DNA from: Bacteroidaceae bacterium
GTDB taxonomy: Bacteria > Bacteroidota > Bacteroidia > Bacteroidales > Bacteroidaceae
DNA length: 64,000 nt
Direction of reading: 5' to 3'
Assembly (NCBI GenBank): GCA_017464815.1
Contig: JAFTYI010000011.1
Span: 124,001 to 188,000 of the forward strand
The notes under the pieces were generated by a model. It saw only the letters and a list, made by a program, of their open reading frames with translations. It was not told where the DNA came from and ran no database searches. The translations under genes were made by a program, and so were the position numbers. This document shows, piece by piece, positions 41,031-49,644 of the stretch. How positions within the stretch are numbered: the first letter of the stretch is position 1; each line of letters opens with the position of its first letter.

Positions 41031-42698
41031 ATGAGTATGGAAGACGTGCTGCAAATTTTCTGTAAGAACAACGGGACGACCATCGAGGCAAAGCCGGGGA
41101 GTACGTTGATGGAGATTTATCGCGAGAGTGGATTGGACTTGCCCTATGGCCCCACGAGTGCCCGGGTGAACAATGTGGTGGAGGGGCTGACCTTCAAGGT
41201 GTATCACAACATGGATGTGGAGTTTCTCGACATTACCACCTCCTCGGGTATGCGCACCTATGTGCGCTCGCTCTGCTTTGTGCTCTGCAAGGCGGTGGCC
41301 GACCTCTATCCCGAGGGGCAGATTGTGCTGGGGCATCCCGTGTCGAAGGGACACTACTGCACGCTGCGCATCGGCCACGACGTGACGGCCGACGTGGTGG
41401 GGCGCATCCGCCAGCGCATGGCGGAGATTGTGGAGGCACGCATCCCCTTCCACCGGCTGGAGGTGCACACCGACAAGGCCGTGCGCCTGTTCCGCCAGCT
41501 GGGAATGAATGACAAGGCGACGCTGCTGGAGACGGCGGGCACGCTCTATACCTACTACCATACGCTGGGCGACACGGTGGACTACTACTATGGCAGCCTG
41601 TTGCCCGACACGGGGTACATCGGACTGTTCGACCTGATGAAGTTCGACGACGGGGTGCTCCTGCGCTACCCCGACCGTAACGACCCCTCGCGACTGGGCG
41701 ACATGATACGGCAGGACAAGATGCTGGAGGTGTTCAAGGAGCATAGCCGATGGCACGACATCCTAGGCGTGAGCACCATCGGCGACATAAACGTGGCCAG
41801 CTTGGCGGGACGGGCGACGGACCTCATCAACGTGTCGGAAGCCTTGCAGGAGAAAAAGATTGCCCGCATTGCCGACGACATCCACCGGCGCGGCACGGTG
41901 AAGATGGTGCTCATCTCGGGCCCTTCGTCATCGGGGAAGACGACGTTCAGCAAGCGCCTCTCGGTGCAGCTGATGACCAACGGCCTGAAGCCGCGGGCCA
42001 TCTCGCTCGACGACTATTTTGTGAACCGCGAAGATACGCCGCGCGACGAGCAGGGGGAGTATGACTACGAGTCGCTCTATGCCCTGGACCTGCCCTTCTT
42101 CAACGCCCAGTTGCAGACATTGCTCGATGGGGGAGAGGTGGAGCTGCCGCGCTTCAACTTCACCACGGGACGGCGCGAGTTCAAGGGCGAACGCCTGCGC
42201 ATCGAGGAGAACATGGTGCTCATTCTGGAGGGCATCCACGCGCTGAACCCCGAGCTGACGAGCCACATTGCCGAGGAGAGCAAATACCGCGTCTACGTGT
42301 CGGCCCTGACGACCATCCTGCTCGACAACCACAACTACATACCCACCACGGACAACCGCCTGTTGCGCCGCATCATCCGCGACTACAAGTATCGCGGCTA
42401 CTCGGCCGAGGAGACCATCAGCCGGTGGCCCAGCGTGCGACGGGGCGAGGACAAGTGGATATTCCCCTATCAGGAGAATGCCGATGCCATGTTCAACTCG
42501 GCCCTGTTGTTTGAACTGGCCGTGTTGAAGGACCACGCACTGCCCATCTTGAACCGTGTGACGCAGAATTGCCCCGAGTATAGCGAGGCTTACCGCCTGC
42601 GCCGCTTCTTGCAATATATCGTCTCTGTCCACGACAAGGATTTGCCGCCAACGTCGCTGTTGCGCGAATTTTTGGGCGGAAGCAGCTTCAGTTACTGA
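41031..42698 (+). CDS. TGS-domain nucleoside (uridine-type) kinase
   Basis: The 555-residue fusion has an N-terminal TGS-like ubiquitin fold (about 1-65), then a domain resembling the second additional domain of threonyl/alanyl-tRNA synthetases (about 70-240), then a phosphoribulokinase/uridine-kinase P-loop domain (about 280-490) with Walker A GPSSSGKT at 297-304 and the D-D-Y-F-V segment. It is typical of Bacteroidetes nucleoside kinases annotated this way; the phosphate acceptor is presumed to be a nucleoside but is untested. The start is at 41031, and Met at 41037 is an alternative. rpoN begins 24 bp downstream. Confidence 0.85.
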   Translation: MSMEDVLQIFCKNNGTTIEAKPGSTLMEIYRESGLDLPYGPTSARVNNVVEGLTFKVYHNMDVEFLDITTSSGMRTYVRSLCFVLCKAVADLYPEGQIVLGHPVSKGHYCTLRIGHDVTADVVGRIRQRMAEIVEARIPFHRLEVHTDKAVRLFRQLGMNDKATLLETAGTLYTYYHTLGDTVDYYYGSLLPDTGYIGLFDLMKFDDGVLLRYPDRNDPSRLGDMIRQDKMLEVFKEHSRWHDILGVSTIGDINVASLAGRATDLINVSEALQEKKIARIADDIHRRGTVKMVLISGPSSSGKTTFSKRLSVQLMTNGLKPRAISLDDYFVNREDTPRDEQGEYDYESLYALDLPFFNAQLQTLLDGGEVELPRFNFTTGRREFKGERLRIEENMVLILEGIHALNPELTSHIAEESKYRVYVSALTTILLDNHNYIPTTDNRLLRRIIRDYKYRGYSAEETISRWPSVRRGEDKWIFPYQENADAMFNSALLFELAVLKDHALPILNRVTQNCPEYSEAYRLRRFLQYIVSVHDKDLPPTSLLREFLGGSSFSY

Positions 42699-42722
42699 TA
42701 AAATCACTAAATTTGCAGCGCA

Positions 42723-44318
42723 ATGTCACAACGCTCTAAAAACATCCAAGAACAGACCCAAGAACAGCGGCAGACCATCACGCAGCAACAGCTGATGTTT
42801 GTCCGCCTGCTGGAGCTGCCCACTGAGGGGCTGGAGGAGCGCGTGCGTGCCGAGGTGCTCGAGAATCCCGCTTTGGAGATGGCCGACCCCGCTGACCACC
42901 CTCAGGAGAGCGCCGATGACAAGTTCGACGACGAGGCTGTCGCTGACTCGGCTACCGACGACGGTGACGAACCGGATTATGGGGAGGAGGCCTACGAAAA
43001 CGAGGTGGGCGAGGAGGAGTTGGCCGCGCTGGGCGACTATCGCACGGAGGACGACATCCCCGACTATGCCTTGAATGACTACCCCTCCGCCACGGAGAGT
43101 GGCGTGGCCGGAGAGATTCCCTTCTCCACCGCCACATCATTCTATGAGCTGATGATGCAGCAATTAGGCGAATGCGACATCACCCCTCAGGAGCGCGACA
43201 TTGCCGAGTATCTCATCGGTTCGCTGGACGATGATGGCTTGTTGCGCAAGCCCTTGCCAACCATCGTGGAGGAGCTGGCCATCTATCGGGGCACCTATGC
43301 TACGGAGGAGGAACTGGTGGAGGTGTTGCACGTCATTCAGGGGTTCGACCCCGTGGGGGTGGGTGCGCAGAGCCTGCAAGAGTGCCTGATGCTCCAACTC
43401 AGGCGCAAGCCCGACACGCCTGCCAAGCAGGTGGCCATGCGCATCCTGGAGAGGGCGTATGACGACTTCTCCTACAAGCGATGGGAGCGCATCATGCAGA
43501 ACTTGGACATCTCGGAAGAACTGTTGGAGGATGCTTTGGACGAGCTCACACGCCTGAATCCGCGCCCGGGAAGCTCGCTCAGCGAGGCCATGGGGATGGG
43601 GTTGCAACGGATTATACCCGACTTCTTCATCCACGTCGATGATGAGGACCGCGTCACCTTCAGCCTCAATGACGGCAACGTGCCCGACCTGAGGGTGAGT
43701 GAGAGTTTCTCCCACATGATGGAGGCCTATGCCCACCAGAAGGAGACCCGCGAGAGCCGCGAGGCCATGCTCTTCCTGAAGCAGAAGATGGAGGCGGCAC
43801 AGGGGTTCATCGACATCGTCGAGATGCGACGCCGCACACTGGTGGCCACCATGCAGGCCATCGTTGACATGCAGCGCGACTTCTTCCTGGAGGGCGACGA
43901 ACGCCTGTTGAAGCCCATGCTGATGAAGGACGTGGCCGAAAGGGCGGGGGTGGATGTCTCCACCGTTTCGCGCGTGAGCAATTGCAAGTATGCCGAAACA
44001 CCCTTCGGGATATTCCCATTGAAATCGTTCTTCGGCGACAGCTACCGCCTGCCTAACTTCTCGAAACAGAAGAAAGAGGAGACGGACGACGGAAAGGAGC
44101 CCCCCAAGGTGGCTGACGCCGGGAAGGAGGAGCCGACAACCTTGCGACAGATAAGGGCCATCATTCAGGAGTGTGTGGCGGGGGAGGACAAGCGTCGTCC
44201 CATGACCGACGAACAACTGGTGGAGAAGCTGAAGGAGCAGGGCTACGACCTAGCCCGACGAACGGTGGCCAAGTATCGCACGCAACTGGGCATACCTGTG
44301 GCGCGCATGAGGAGATAG
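42723..44318 (+). CDS. rpoN: RNA polymerase sigma-54 factor
   Basis: Alternative sigma factor that needs AAA+ activators. The 531-residue protein has a Gln-rich region I (about 10-50, QEQTQEQRQTITQQQLMF), a markedly acidic region II (about 55-125), the core-binding region, a helix-turn-helix (VAERAGVDVSTVSRVSN, about 400-420) and the diagnostic RpoN box ARRTVAKYRT (511-520). A charged segment rich in Lys/Asp/Glu (about 440-470) separates the last two parts. It follows the nucleoside kinase gene by 24 bp. No bacterial enhancer-binding protein gene is in the window. Confidence 0.95.
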   Translation: MSQRSKNIQEQTQEQRQTITQQQLMFVRLLELPTEGLEERVRAEVLENPALEMADPADHPQESADDKFDDEAVADSATDDGDEPDYGEEAYENEVGEEELAALGDYRTEDDIPDYALNDYPSATESGVAGEIPFSTATSFYELMMQQLGECDITPQERDIAEYLIGSLDDDGLLRKPLPTIVEELAIYRGTYATEEELVEVLHVIQGFDPVGVGAQSLQECLMLQLRRKPDTPAKQVAMRILERAYDDFSYKRWERIMQNLDISEELLEDALDELTRLNPRPGSSLSEAMGMGLQRIIPDFFIHVDDEDRVTFSLNDGNVPDLRVSESFSHMMEAYAHQKETRESREAMLFLKQKMEAAQGFIDIVEMRRRTLVATMQAIVDMQRDFFLEGDERLLKPMLMKDVAERAGVDVSTVSRVSNCKYAETPFGIFPLKSFFGDSYRLPNFSKQKKEETDDGKEPPKVADAGKEEPTTLRQIRAIIQECVAGEDKRRPMTDEQLVEKLKEQGYDLARRTVAKYRTQLGIPVARMRR

Positions 44319-44408
44319 ATAGAGATAAAGAAGTTAAAAGGAGATAAAGGAGTTATCGGCTCTTCGAGCCTAGGAGTTAAAGCCAATACTATAAAAAAGA
44401 TATAAAGA

Positions 44409-44915
44409 ATGAAACCAATCGTAAGCATCATCATGGGCAGCACCTCGGACCTCCCCGTCATGGAGAAGGCTGCCAAGTTGTTGGACGAAATGCAAGTCCC
44501 CTTTGAAATGAATGCCCTCTCGGCCCATCGCACACCCGAGGCGGTGGAGCAATTTGCCAAGCAGGCTAAGGAGCGTGGCATCCAGGTAATCATTGCCGCC
44601 GCAGGCATGGCTGCCCACTTGCCGGGCGTGATTGCCGCATCCACCACCGTGCCCGTCATCGGTGTGCCCATCAAGAGCACGCTCGAGGGTATGGACGCCT
44701 TGTTGGCCATCGTGCAGATGCCACCGGGAATCCCTGTGGCTACCGTGGGCATCAACGCGGCCATGAATGCGGCCATCCTGGCCGTGCAGATGTTGGCGTT
44801 GGCCGACGCTGACCTGGCCGAGCGCTTTGCCGCCTACAAGGAGAATCTGAAGAAGAAAATCGAGAAGGCCAACGAAGAGCTGAAAGAGGTGAAATACGCC
44901 TACAAGACAAATTGA
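44409..44915 (+). CDS. purE: N5-carboxyaminoimidazole ribonucleotide mutase
   Basis: Purine biosynthesis enzyme converting N5-CAIR to CAIR. The 168-residue protein contains the PurE signatures GSTSDLPVM, SAHRTPE and GMAAHLPGVIA, and the later GINAAMNAA. It is full length for class I PurE. The 90-bp gap to rpoN includes a small GGCTC/GAGCC hairpin. The stop overlaps a TTG in the ispG frame, so purE and ispG are likely co-transcribed. Confidence 0.95.
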   Translation: MKPIVSIIMGSTSDLPVMEKAAKLLDEMQVPFEMNALSAHRTPEAVEQFAKQAKERGIQVIIAAAGMAAHLPGVIAASTTVPVIGVPIKSTLEGMDALLAIVQMPPGIPVATVGINAAMNAAILAVQMLALADADLAERFAAYKENLKKKIEKANEELKEVKYAYKTN

Positions 44916-44926
44916 ATGAAGAAACA

Positions 44927-46765
44927 ATGATAGACTTGTTCAACTATATCCGACGCGCCAGTAGCGAAACGAACATTGGTGCCACTCCGTTGGGTGGACA
45001 GAACCCCATCCGCATACAGTCGATGACCAACACGGTGACGATGGACACCGAGGCGTGTGTCGAGCAGGCCAAGCGCATCATTGCCGCCGGTGGCGAATAC
45101 GTGCGCCTGACCACCCAAGGACCCAAAGAGGCCGAGAATATGCGTGAAATCAACATCGGCCTCCGCTCACAGGGGTATATGGCTCCGCTGGTGGCCGACG
45201 TGCACTTCAATGCCAAGGTGGCCGACATTGCCGCACAATATGTGGAGAAGGTGCGCATCAATCCCGGCAACTACGTGGATGCGGCACGCACTTTCAAGCA
45301 ATTGGAATACACCGATGAGGAGTATGCCGCCGAATTGCAGAAGATTCGCGACCGCTTTGTGCCCTTCCTCAACATCTGCAAGGAGAACCACACGGCCATA
45401 CGCATCGGTGTGAACCACGGTTCGCTCTCCGACCGCATCATGAGCCGCTATGGCGACACGCCCGAGGGCATGGTGGAGTCGTGCATGGAGTTTCTGCGCA
45501 TCTGTGTGGAGGAGCAGTTCACCGACGTGGTCATCTCCATCAAAGCCAGCAACACGGTGGTGATGGTGAAGACGGTGCGCCTGTTGGCCGCCGTGATGGA
45601 GAGCGAGGGCATGGCCTTCCCCCTTCACTTGGGTGTGACCGAGGCAGGCGATGGCGAGGACGGACGCATCAAGTCGGCATTGGGCATCGGTGCCCTGTTG
45701 GCCGATGGGTTGGGCGACACCATCCGTGTGTCGTTGAGCGAAGCTCCCGAGGCCGAAATCCCTGTGGCAAGAAAATTGGTGGACTATGTGACGATGCGCG
45801 CGGATGCACCTTATATCCCTGGCGAAGTGGCCGAGGGATTCGATTACCTGCGTCCCATGCGCCGACAGACACGGGCAGTGCGCAACATCGGTGGCGGGCA
45901 GGTGCCCGTGGTGATAGCCTTCCATTGGGAGGGACACGACACGTCGTCGGCTCAACTGATGCCCGACTACATCTATACAGGTCGTGCGTTGCCACCCCAC
46001 CGCCAACCGACGGAGTACATTGTGGATGCCGACGTGTGGACGGGTGAGGATGGCACATGGCCGGCCTTCAACCTGAACACGGTGCAGGACATCGACGCTT
46101 GCACCGCCGGGATGAAGTTCTTGTTCATCCCTTACCTGATGTTGGATCAGGTGAGCGAGGTGCTGAAGCGTCATCCTGAGGTGGTTGTCATCTCACAAAG
46201 TATGCATCCCAACCGCTTGGGCGAGCATCGTGCGCTGGTGCATCAGTTGATGAGCGAGGGGATGGAGAATCCCGTCGTCTTCTTCCAACACTATGGAGAG
46301 ACGGAGTTGGAGGACTTCCAGATAAAGAGTGCCGCCGACATGGGTGCGCTGGTGTTCGACGGGCTGGTGGACGGCATCTGTCTGCTCAATCAGAATAACA
46401 CGATGCCCTCAGAAGTCATCGAAGCCACGGCCTTTGGCATTTTGCAGGCAGGCCGCCTGCGCACCACCAAGACGGAGTATATCTCGTGCCCGGGATGTGG
46501 ACGCACGCTCTTCGACCTGCAGGCGACCATCGCCCGTGTGAAGGCTGCCACCAGCCATTTGAAGGGATTGAAGATAGGCATCATGGGATGCATTGTCAAT
46601 GGTCCTGGTGAAATGGCCGATGCCGACTATGGCTACGTGGGTGCCGGACGTGGCAAGGTGAGCCTCTACAAACAGAAGGAGTGCATCGAGAAGAACATCC
46701 CCGAAGAGGAGGCCGTGGAGAAACTGATAGAGCTTATCAAGGCTAACGGTGATTGGAAGGAGTGA
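44927..46765 (+). CDS. ispG: 4-hydroxy-3-methylbut-2-en-1-yl diphosphate synthase, long form
   Basis: Fe-S enzyme of the non-mevalonate isoprenoid pathway. From the ATG at 44927 it has 612 residues, the long type with an insert between the TIM barrel and the Fe-S domain (as in Bacteroidetes, Chlamydia and plants). Motifs are NPIRIQSMTNT near the start, NHGSLSDRIM in the barrel, and C-terminal SCPGCGRT and GCIVNGPGE containing the cluster cysteines. A TTG overlapping the purE stop could be an alternative start. Together with uppS it supplies isoprenoid carrier lipid. Confidence 0.95.
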   Translation: MIDLFNYIRRASSETNIGATPLGGQNPIRIQSMTNTVTMDTEACVEQAKRIIAAGGEYVRLTTQGPKEAENMREINIGLRSQGYMAPLVADVHFNAKVADIAAQYVEKVRINPGNYVDAARTFKQLEYTDEEYAAELQKIRDRFVPFLNICKENHTAIRIGVNHGSLSDRIMSRYGDTPEGMVESCMEFLRICVEEQFTDVVISIKASNTVVMVKTVRLLAAVMESEGMAFPLHLGVTEAGDGEDGRIKSALGIGALLADGLGDTIRVSLSEAPEAEIPVARKLVDYVTMRADAPYIPGEVAEGFDYLRPMRRQTRAVRNIGGGQVPVVIAFHWEGHDTSSAQLMPDYIYTGRALPPHRQPTEYIVDADVWTGEDGTWPAFNLNTVQDIDACTAGMKFLFIPYLMLDQVSEVLKRHPEVVVISQSMHPNRLGEHRALVHQLMSEGMENPVVFFQHYGETELEDFQIKSAADMGALVFDGLVDGICLLNQNNTMPSEVIEATAFGILQAGRLRTTKTEYISCPGCGRTLFDLQATIARVKAATSHLKGLKIGIMGCIVNGPGEMADADYGYVGAGRGKVSLYKQKECIEKNIPEEEAVEKLIELIKANGDWKE

Positions 46766-46770
46766 GCAGC

Positions 46771-47364
46771 ATGGAGAGAAATGCCATCAAATCGGTAACC
46801 GTCTACTGTGCCTCCAGCACTCAGGTTGACGCCTGCTATTTTCAGGCGGCACGACGATTGGGAGAGCTGTTGGCCGAGCGAGGCGTGCGTGTCATCAACG
46901 GAGCCGGATGCATCGGCCTGATGAGTGCTGTGTCGGATGCAGCACTTGAGGCCGGTGGCGAGGTGACGGGCGTCATCCCCTCCTTCATGGTGGAGCAGGG
47001 GTGGCATCACAAGGGGCTGACTGAACTGCGCGTCACTGAATCGATGCACGAGCGCAAGCAGCTGATGGCCGACCTCAGCAATGGGGTCGTTGCCTTGCCT
47101 GGCGGATGTGGCACATTGGAGGAGTTGCTCGAGATTATCACGTGGAAGCAGTTGGGACTGTACGTTCACCCCATCGTCATACTGAACACCCAAGGATTCT
47201 TCGACGCCATCATCAGCCAGTTGCATCGTGCCGTGGACGAGCATTTCATGCGTCCGCAACATGCCTCAATCTGGCAAGTGGCTGCTACACCCGAGGAGGC
47301 GGTAGAGATGTTGTACACCACACCATTGTGGGACACAAGTGTGCGTAAACTGGCTGCTATATGA
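46771..47364 (+). CDS. LOG-family protein (nucleotide phosphoribohydrolase-like)
   Basis: The 197-residue Rossmann-like protein has the LOG signature PGGCGTLEE, the preceding E-R-K-Q-L-M and the N-terminal V-Y-C-A-S-S motif. Members release free base from nucleoside 5'-monophosphates (cytokinin-activating type in plants and some bacteria); the true substrate here is unknown. The start was set at ATG 46771 because GGAAGGAG is 8 bp upstream. The stop overlaps the next start (ATGA). Confidence 0.88.
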   Translation: MERNAIKSVTVYCASSTQVDACYFQAARRLGELLAERGVRVINGAGCIGLMSAVSDAALEAGGEVTGVIPSFMVEQGWHHKGLTELRVTESMHERKQLMADLSNGVVALPGGCGTLEELLEIITWKQLGLYVHPIVILNTQGFFDAIISQLHRAVDEHFMRPQHASIWQVAATPEEAVEMLYTTPLWDTSVRKLAAI

Positions 47365-48074
47365 ACAATGTAGGGTTTACGGGTGAACGCATCCCCTATC
47401 TGATGGGAGCTGATGAGTGGGTGACGGCTATTCTGTTGCTCTGTTTCCTGATAACCTCATACGCCCTTTCCCATGGGAGGAACCAGTTGTTCCAATCCAT
47501 CCGGAAACTCTTTTCCAATCGTGGAATCAACCACATTTTTCACCGGCAGGTGGGGGTCGACTATTCTTGCCTGATGTTGCTGAATCTGCAAGCCTGCCTG
47601 TTGGTGGCGGTGATGGTGCTGAAGTGCTCGATTGACGCTCCGGGGTCGGACTTGGCAGTTCGCCTCACCAGCTTGGATGTCCCCCTCTTTTTAGGGGGGG
47701 GTAGCGGCCTCTTCCTCCTGTACCTTGTTGTCAAAAGGTTCAGCTACAAATTGGTTAATTGGGTGTTCTTTGACAGAATAAAAAATAATTTATGGATTGA
47801 GGCCTATTTTTTTGTTGTCTCTATTTTTGGCATGTTGATGTTGCCCGTCACGTTGCTTGTTGTATACGGCGATTTGCCCTTTTATGTGAACGTGATAATT
47901 CCTGCATTCTTATTCTTTTTGATGAATTTATTCTTCATTTATAAGTGTTTTAGCATATTTTTCAGTCAATTACATGGCTCGTTTTATTTATTTTTGTACT
48001 TTTGCACCCTCGAAGTGCTCCCCTTTCTTGTCGTATGGAAGGGAATAGAGATGGTTAGCGACATTTTGTTATAA
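47361..48074 (+). CDS. DUF4271 membrane protein
   Basis: The 237-residue integral membrane protein has about six hydrophobic helices and no recognised catalytic motif. It belongs by position and style to DUF4271, which in Bacteroidales lies beside hemD. The second half is noticeably more AT-rich and its last part contains a TACTTTTGCACC box (47997-48004) that could serve hemD. The start overlaps the LOG gene stop by 4 bp. Confidence 0.75.
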   Translation: MNNVGFTGERIPYLMGADEWVTAILLLCFLITSYALSHGRNQLFQSIRKLFSNRGINHIFHRQVGVDYSCLMLLNLQACLLVAVMVLKCSIDAPGSDLAVRLTSLDVPLFLGGGSGLFLLYLVVKRFSYKLVNWVFFDRIKNNLWIEAYFFVVSIFGMLMLPVTLLVVYGDLPFYVNVIIPAFLFFLMNLFFIYKCFSIFFSQLHGSFYLFLYFCTLEVLPFLVVWKGIEMVSDILL

Positions 48075-48087
48075 AAAACTTATTACA

Positions 48088-48831
48088 TTGGAGATTAAAA
48101 AGATTCTGATATCCCAGCCGAAACCGACTTCGGAAAAGTCGCCTTACTTTGACCTCGCGGAAAAGTACGGTTTGGAGATGGTATTCCGCCCTTTTATTAA
48201 GGTGGAGAGCGTAACAACAAAAGAATTCAGACAGCAGAAGGTGTCCATCCTGGATCACACGGCTATAGTGTTCACTTCACGTCATGCAATCGACCATTTT
48301 TTCCAATTGTGTGCCGAGTTGCGTGTAAATATCCCCGAAACAATGAAATACTTCTGCATCACGGAGACAATCTCTCTGTACATCCAGAAGTATGTGCAAT
48401 ACCGCAAGCGTAAAGTGTTCTTTGGAAACACAGGTAAGCTGGACGACCTGGCAGGACCCATCCTCAAACACAAGAATGAGAAATACTTTGTGCCCCTGTC
48501 TGACGTGCATACCGACGAAATCAAGAACATGCTCGACAACCTGAAGGTGCAGCACTCCGAGGCTGTGATGTATCGCACCGTCAGCAACGACTTCTCTGCT
48601 GAGGAGAAGTTCGACTATGACATGCTGGTCTTCTTCAGCCCGGCAGGTATCGCTTCGTTGCAGAAGAATTTCCCCGATTTCGAGCAGGGCGACATGGTGA
48701 TTGCTTCGTTCGGACCTACTACGGCAAAAGCCGTGCGCGATGCCAACCTGCGCCTCGACATTGAAGCCCCCACGGTGGAGGCACCCTCTATGGCCGCTGC
48801 CATCGAACAGTATTTGAAGAAGAATAAATAA
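48088..48831 (+). CDS. hemD: Uroporphyrinogen-III synthase
   Basis: Cyclises hydroxymethylbilane in haem and cobalamin precursor synthesis. The 247-residue protein shows the two-domain HemD pattern: KKILISQPKPT at the start, VFTSRHAIDHFF, then FFSPAGIASL and the C-terminal FGPTTAKAV. Start: TTG at 48088, since no ATG or GTG is suitably placed; the next in-frame Met is inside conserved sequence. The family is divergent but these motifs are adequate. A long imperfect hairpin follows before rnpA. Confidence 0.85.
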   Translation: MEIKKILISQPKPTSEKSPYFDLAEKYGLEMVFRPFIKVESVTTKEFRQQKVSILDHTAIVFTSRHAIDHFFQLCAELRVNIPETMKYFCITETISLYIQKYVQYRKRKVFFGNTGKLDDLAGPILKHKNEKYFVPLSDVHTDEIKNMLDNLKVQHSEAVMYRTVSNDFSAEEKFDYDMLVFFSPAGIASLQKNFPDFEQGDMVIASFGPTTAKAVRDANLRLDIEAPTVEAPSMAAAIEQYLKKNK

Positions 48832-48842
48832 AATCATCGGTC

Positions 48843-48922
48843 ACGAGCTACAAGTGGCGAATGACGAGTCTCTTGCGCCGCACGGATATGTGCTTACTCG
48901 TCACTCGTAGCTTGTAGCTCGT
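48843..48922. repeat. Long imperfect hairpin between hemD and rnpA
   Basis: Outer arms ACGAGCTACAAG (48843-48854) / CTTGTAGCTCGT (48911-48922) and inner arms CGAATGACGAGT / ACTCGTCACTCG with one mismatch flank a loop around TCTTGCGCCGCACGG. Confidence 0.75.
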
Positions 48923-48940
48923 AACTTATTACATACAATC

Positions 48941-49360
48941 ATGCCCACCACAGGAACAGCCACTCTGTGCAAGGCCGAGCGTCAACATCGACGTGGCGTC
49001 ATCGGTCAATTGTTCGAAGGAGGAGGAAGCAAGTCCATTTCGGTCTTCCCCCTGCGTGTGGTGTATATGCCTGTCGGGCGGGATGAGGTGGAAGCCCCCG
49101 TCAGCATCCTCGTCAGTGTGCCCAAGCGCCATTTCAAGCGGGCGGTGAAACGCAACCGTGTGAAGCGCCAGCTGCGTGAAGCCTATCGCCTGCATAAACA
49201 CATCCTGTTGGACACGATGGCCAACGGGGAGAATGCTCTGGTGTTGGCCTTCATCTGGTTGGACAAAGAGCTGCATACAACTGAAGAGTTGATGGATAAA
49301 ATGAAAAAAATACTCAGCCGGATAGCTGAGAAAATGCAACAACAGCAACAACAGTCATGA
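48941..49360 (+). CDS. rnpA: Ribonuclease P protein component
   Basis: Protein subunit of RNase P that matures the 5' ends of tRNAs. The 139-residue basic protein contains the central signature [19 protein letters not shown], split here over the RNR box, preceded by V-S-V-P-K-R-H. The N-terminal part includes F-P-L-R-V-V. Its stop overlaps the yidD start (ATGA), the usual rnpA-yidD coupling. A poly-Gln end (QQQQQQ-like) is a small oddity. Confidence 0.93.
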   Translation: MPTTGTATLCKAERQHRRGVIGQLFEGGGSKSISVFPLRVVYMPVGRDEVEAPVSILVSVPKRHFKRAVKRNRVKRQLREAYRLHKHILLDTMANGENALVLAFIWLDKELHTTEELMDKMKKILSRIAEKMQQQQQQS

Positions 49361-49587
49361 ACCGTTTGAAGCGTCTGCTCACCAAGTTGCTGTTGCTTCC
49401 CATCTATTTTTATCGCAACTGCATTTCGCCCCTCACGCCTCCCTCGTGTCGTTTCACCCCCACCTGTTCCCAATATGCCATCGAAGCCCTGCAGAAGCAT
49501 GGCCCTTTCCGTGGGCTTTACCTCGCCATCCGTCGCCTCCTCCGTTGCCATCCGTGGGGCGGGAGTGGGTATGACCCTGTGCCGTGA
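49357..49587 (+). CDS. yidD: Membrane protein insertion efficiency factor YidD
   Basis: The 76-residue protein is full length, with [11 protein letters not shown] and the C-terminal [15 protein letters not shown] typical of YidD. An amphipathic helix at the N-terminus associates with the inner membrane near YidC. It overlaps rnpA by 4 bp. The last 63 bp of the gene plus two bases after it recur exactly at 51068-51132, beyond the ATPase gene. Confidence 0.93.
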   Translation: MNRLKRLLTKLLLLPIYFYRNCISPLTPPSCRFTPTCSQYAIEALQKHGPFRGLYLAIRRLLRCHPWGGSGYDPVP

Positions 49588-49589
49588 AT
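49525..49589 (+). repeat. 65-bp direct repeat, left copy (within yidD 3' end)
   Basis: It is identical base for base to 51068-51132; the period is 1543 bp. It begins GCCATCCGTCGCC and ends GTGCCGTGAAT. Confidence 0.95.
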
Positions 49590-49644
49590 GACAAAGTAAC
49601 GTGAGTGAATTCAAAATAGGGGGCAGAGACGAAACCTCCGAATA

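Noticed and set aside
40840..41091. Small minus-strand open frame near the nucleoside kinase start
   Set aside because: It overlaps the promoter and start of a well-supported gene and shows no family features.
41031..42698. Threonyl-tRNA synthetase, suggested by the TGS and SAD-like N-terminus
   Set aside because: The catalytic class II motifs are missing and a uridine-kinase-type P-loop domain follows instead.
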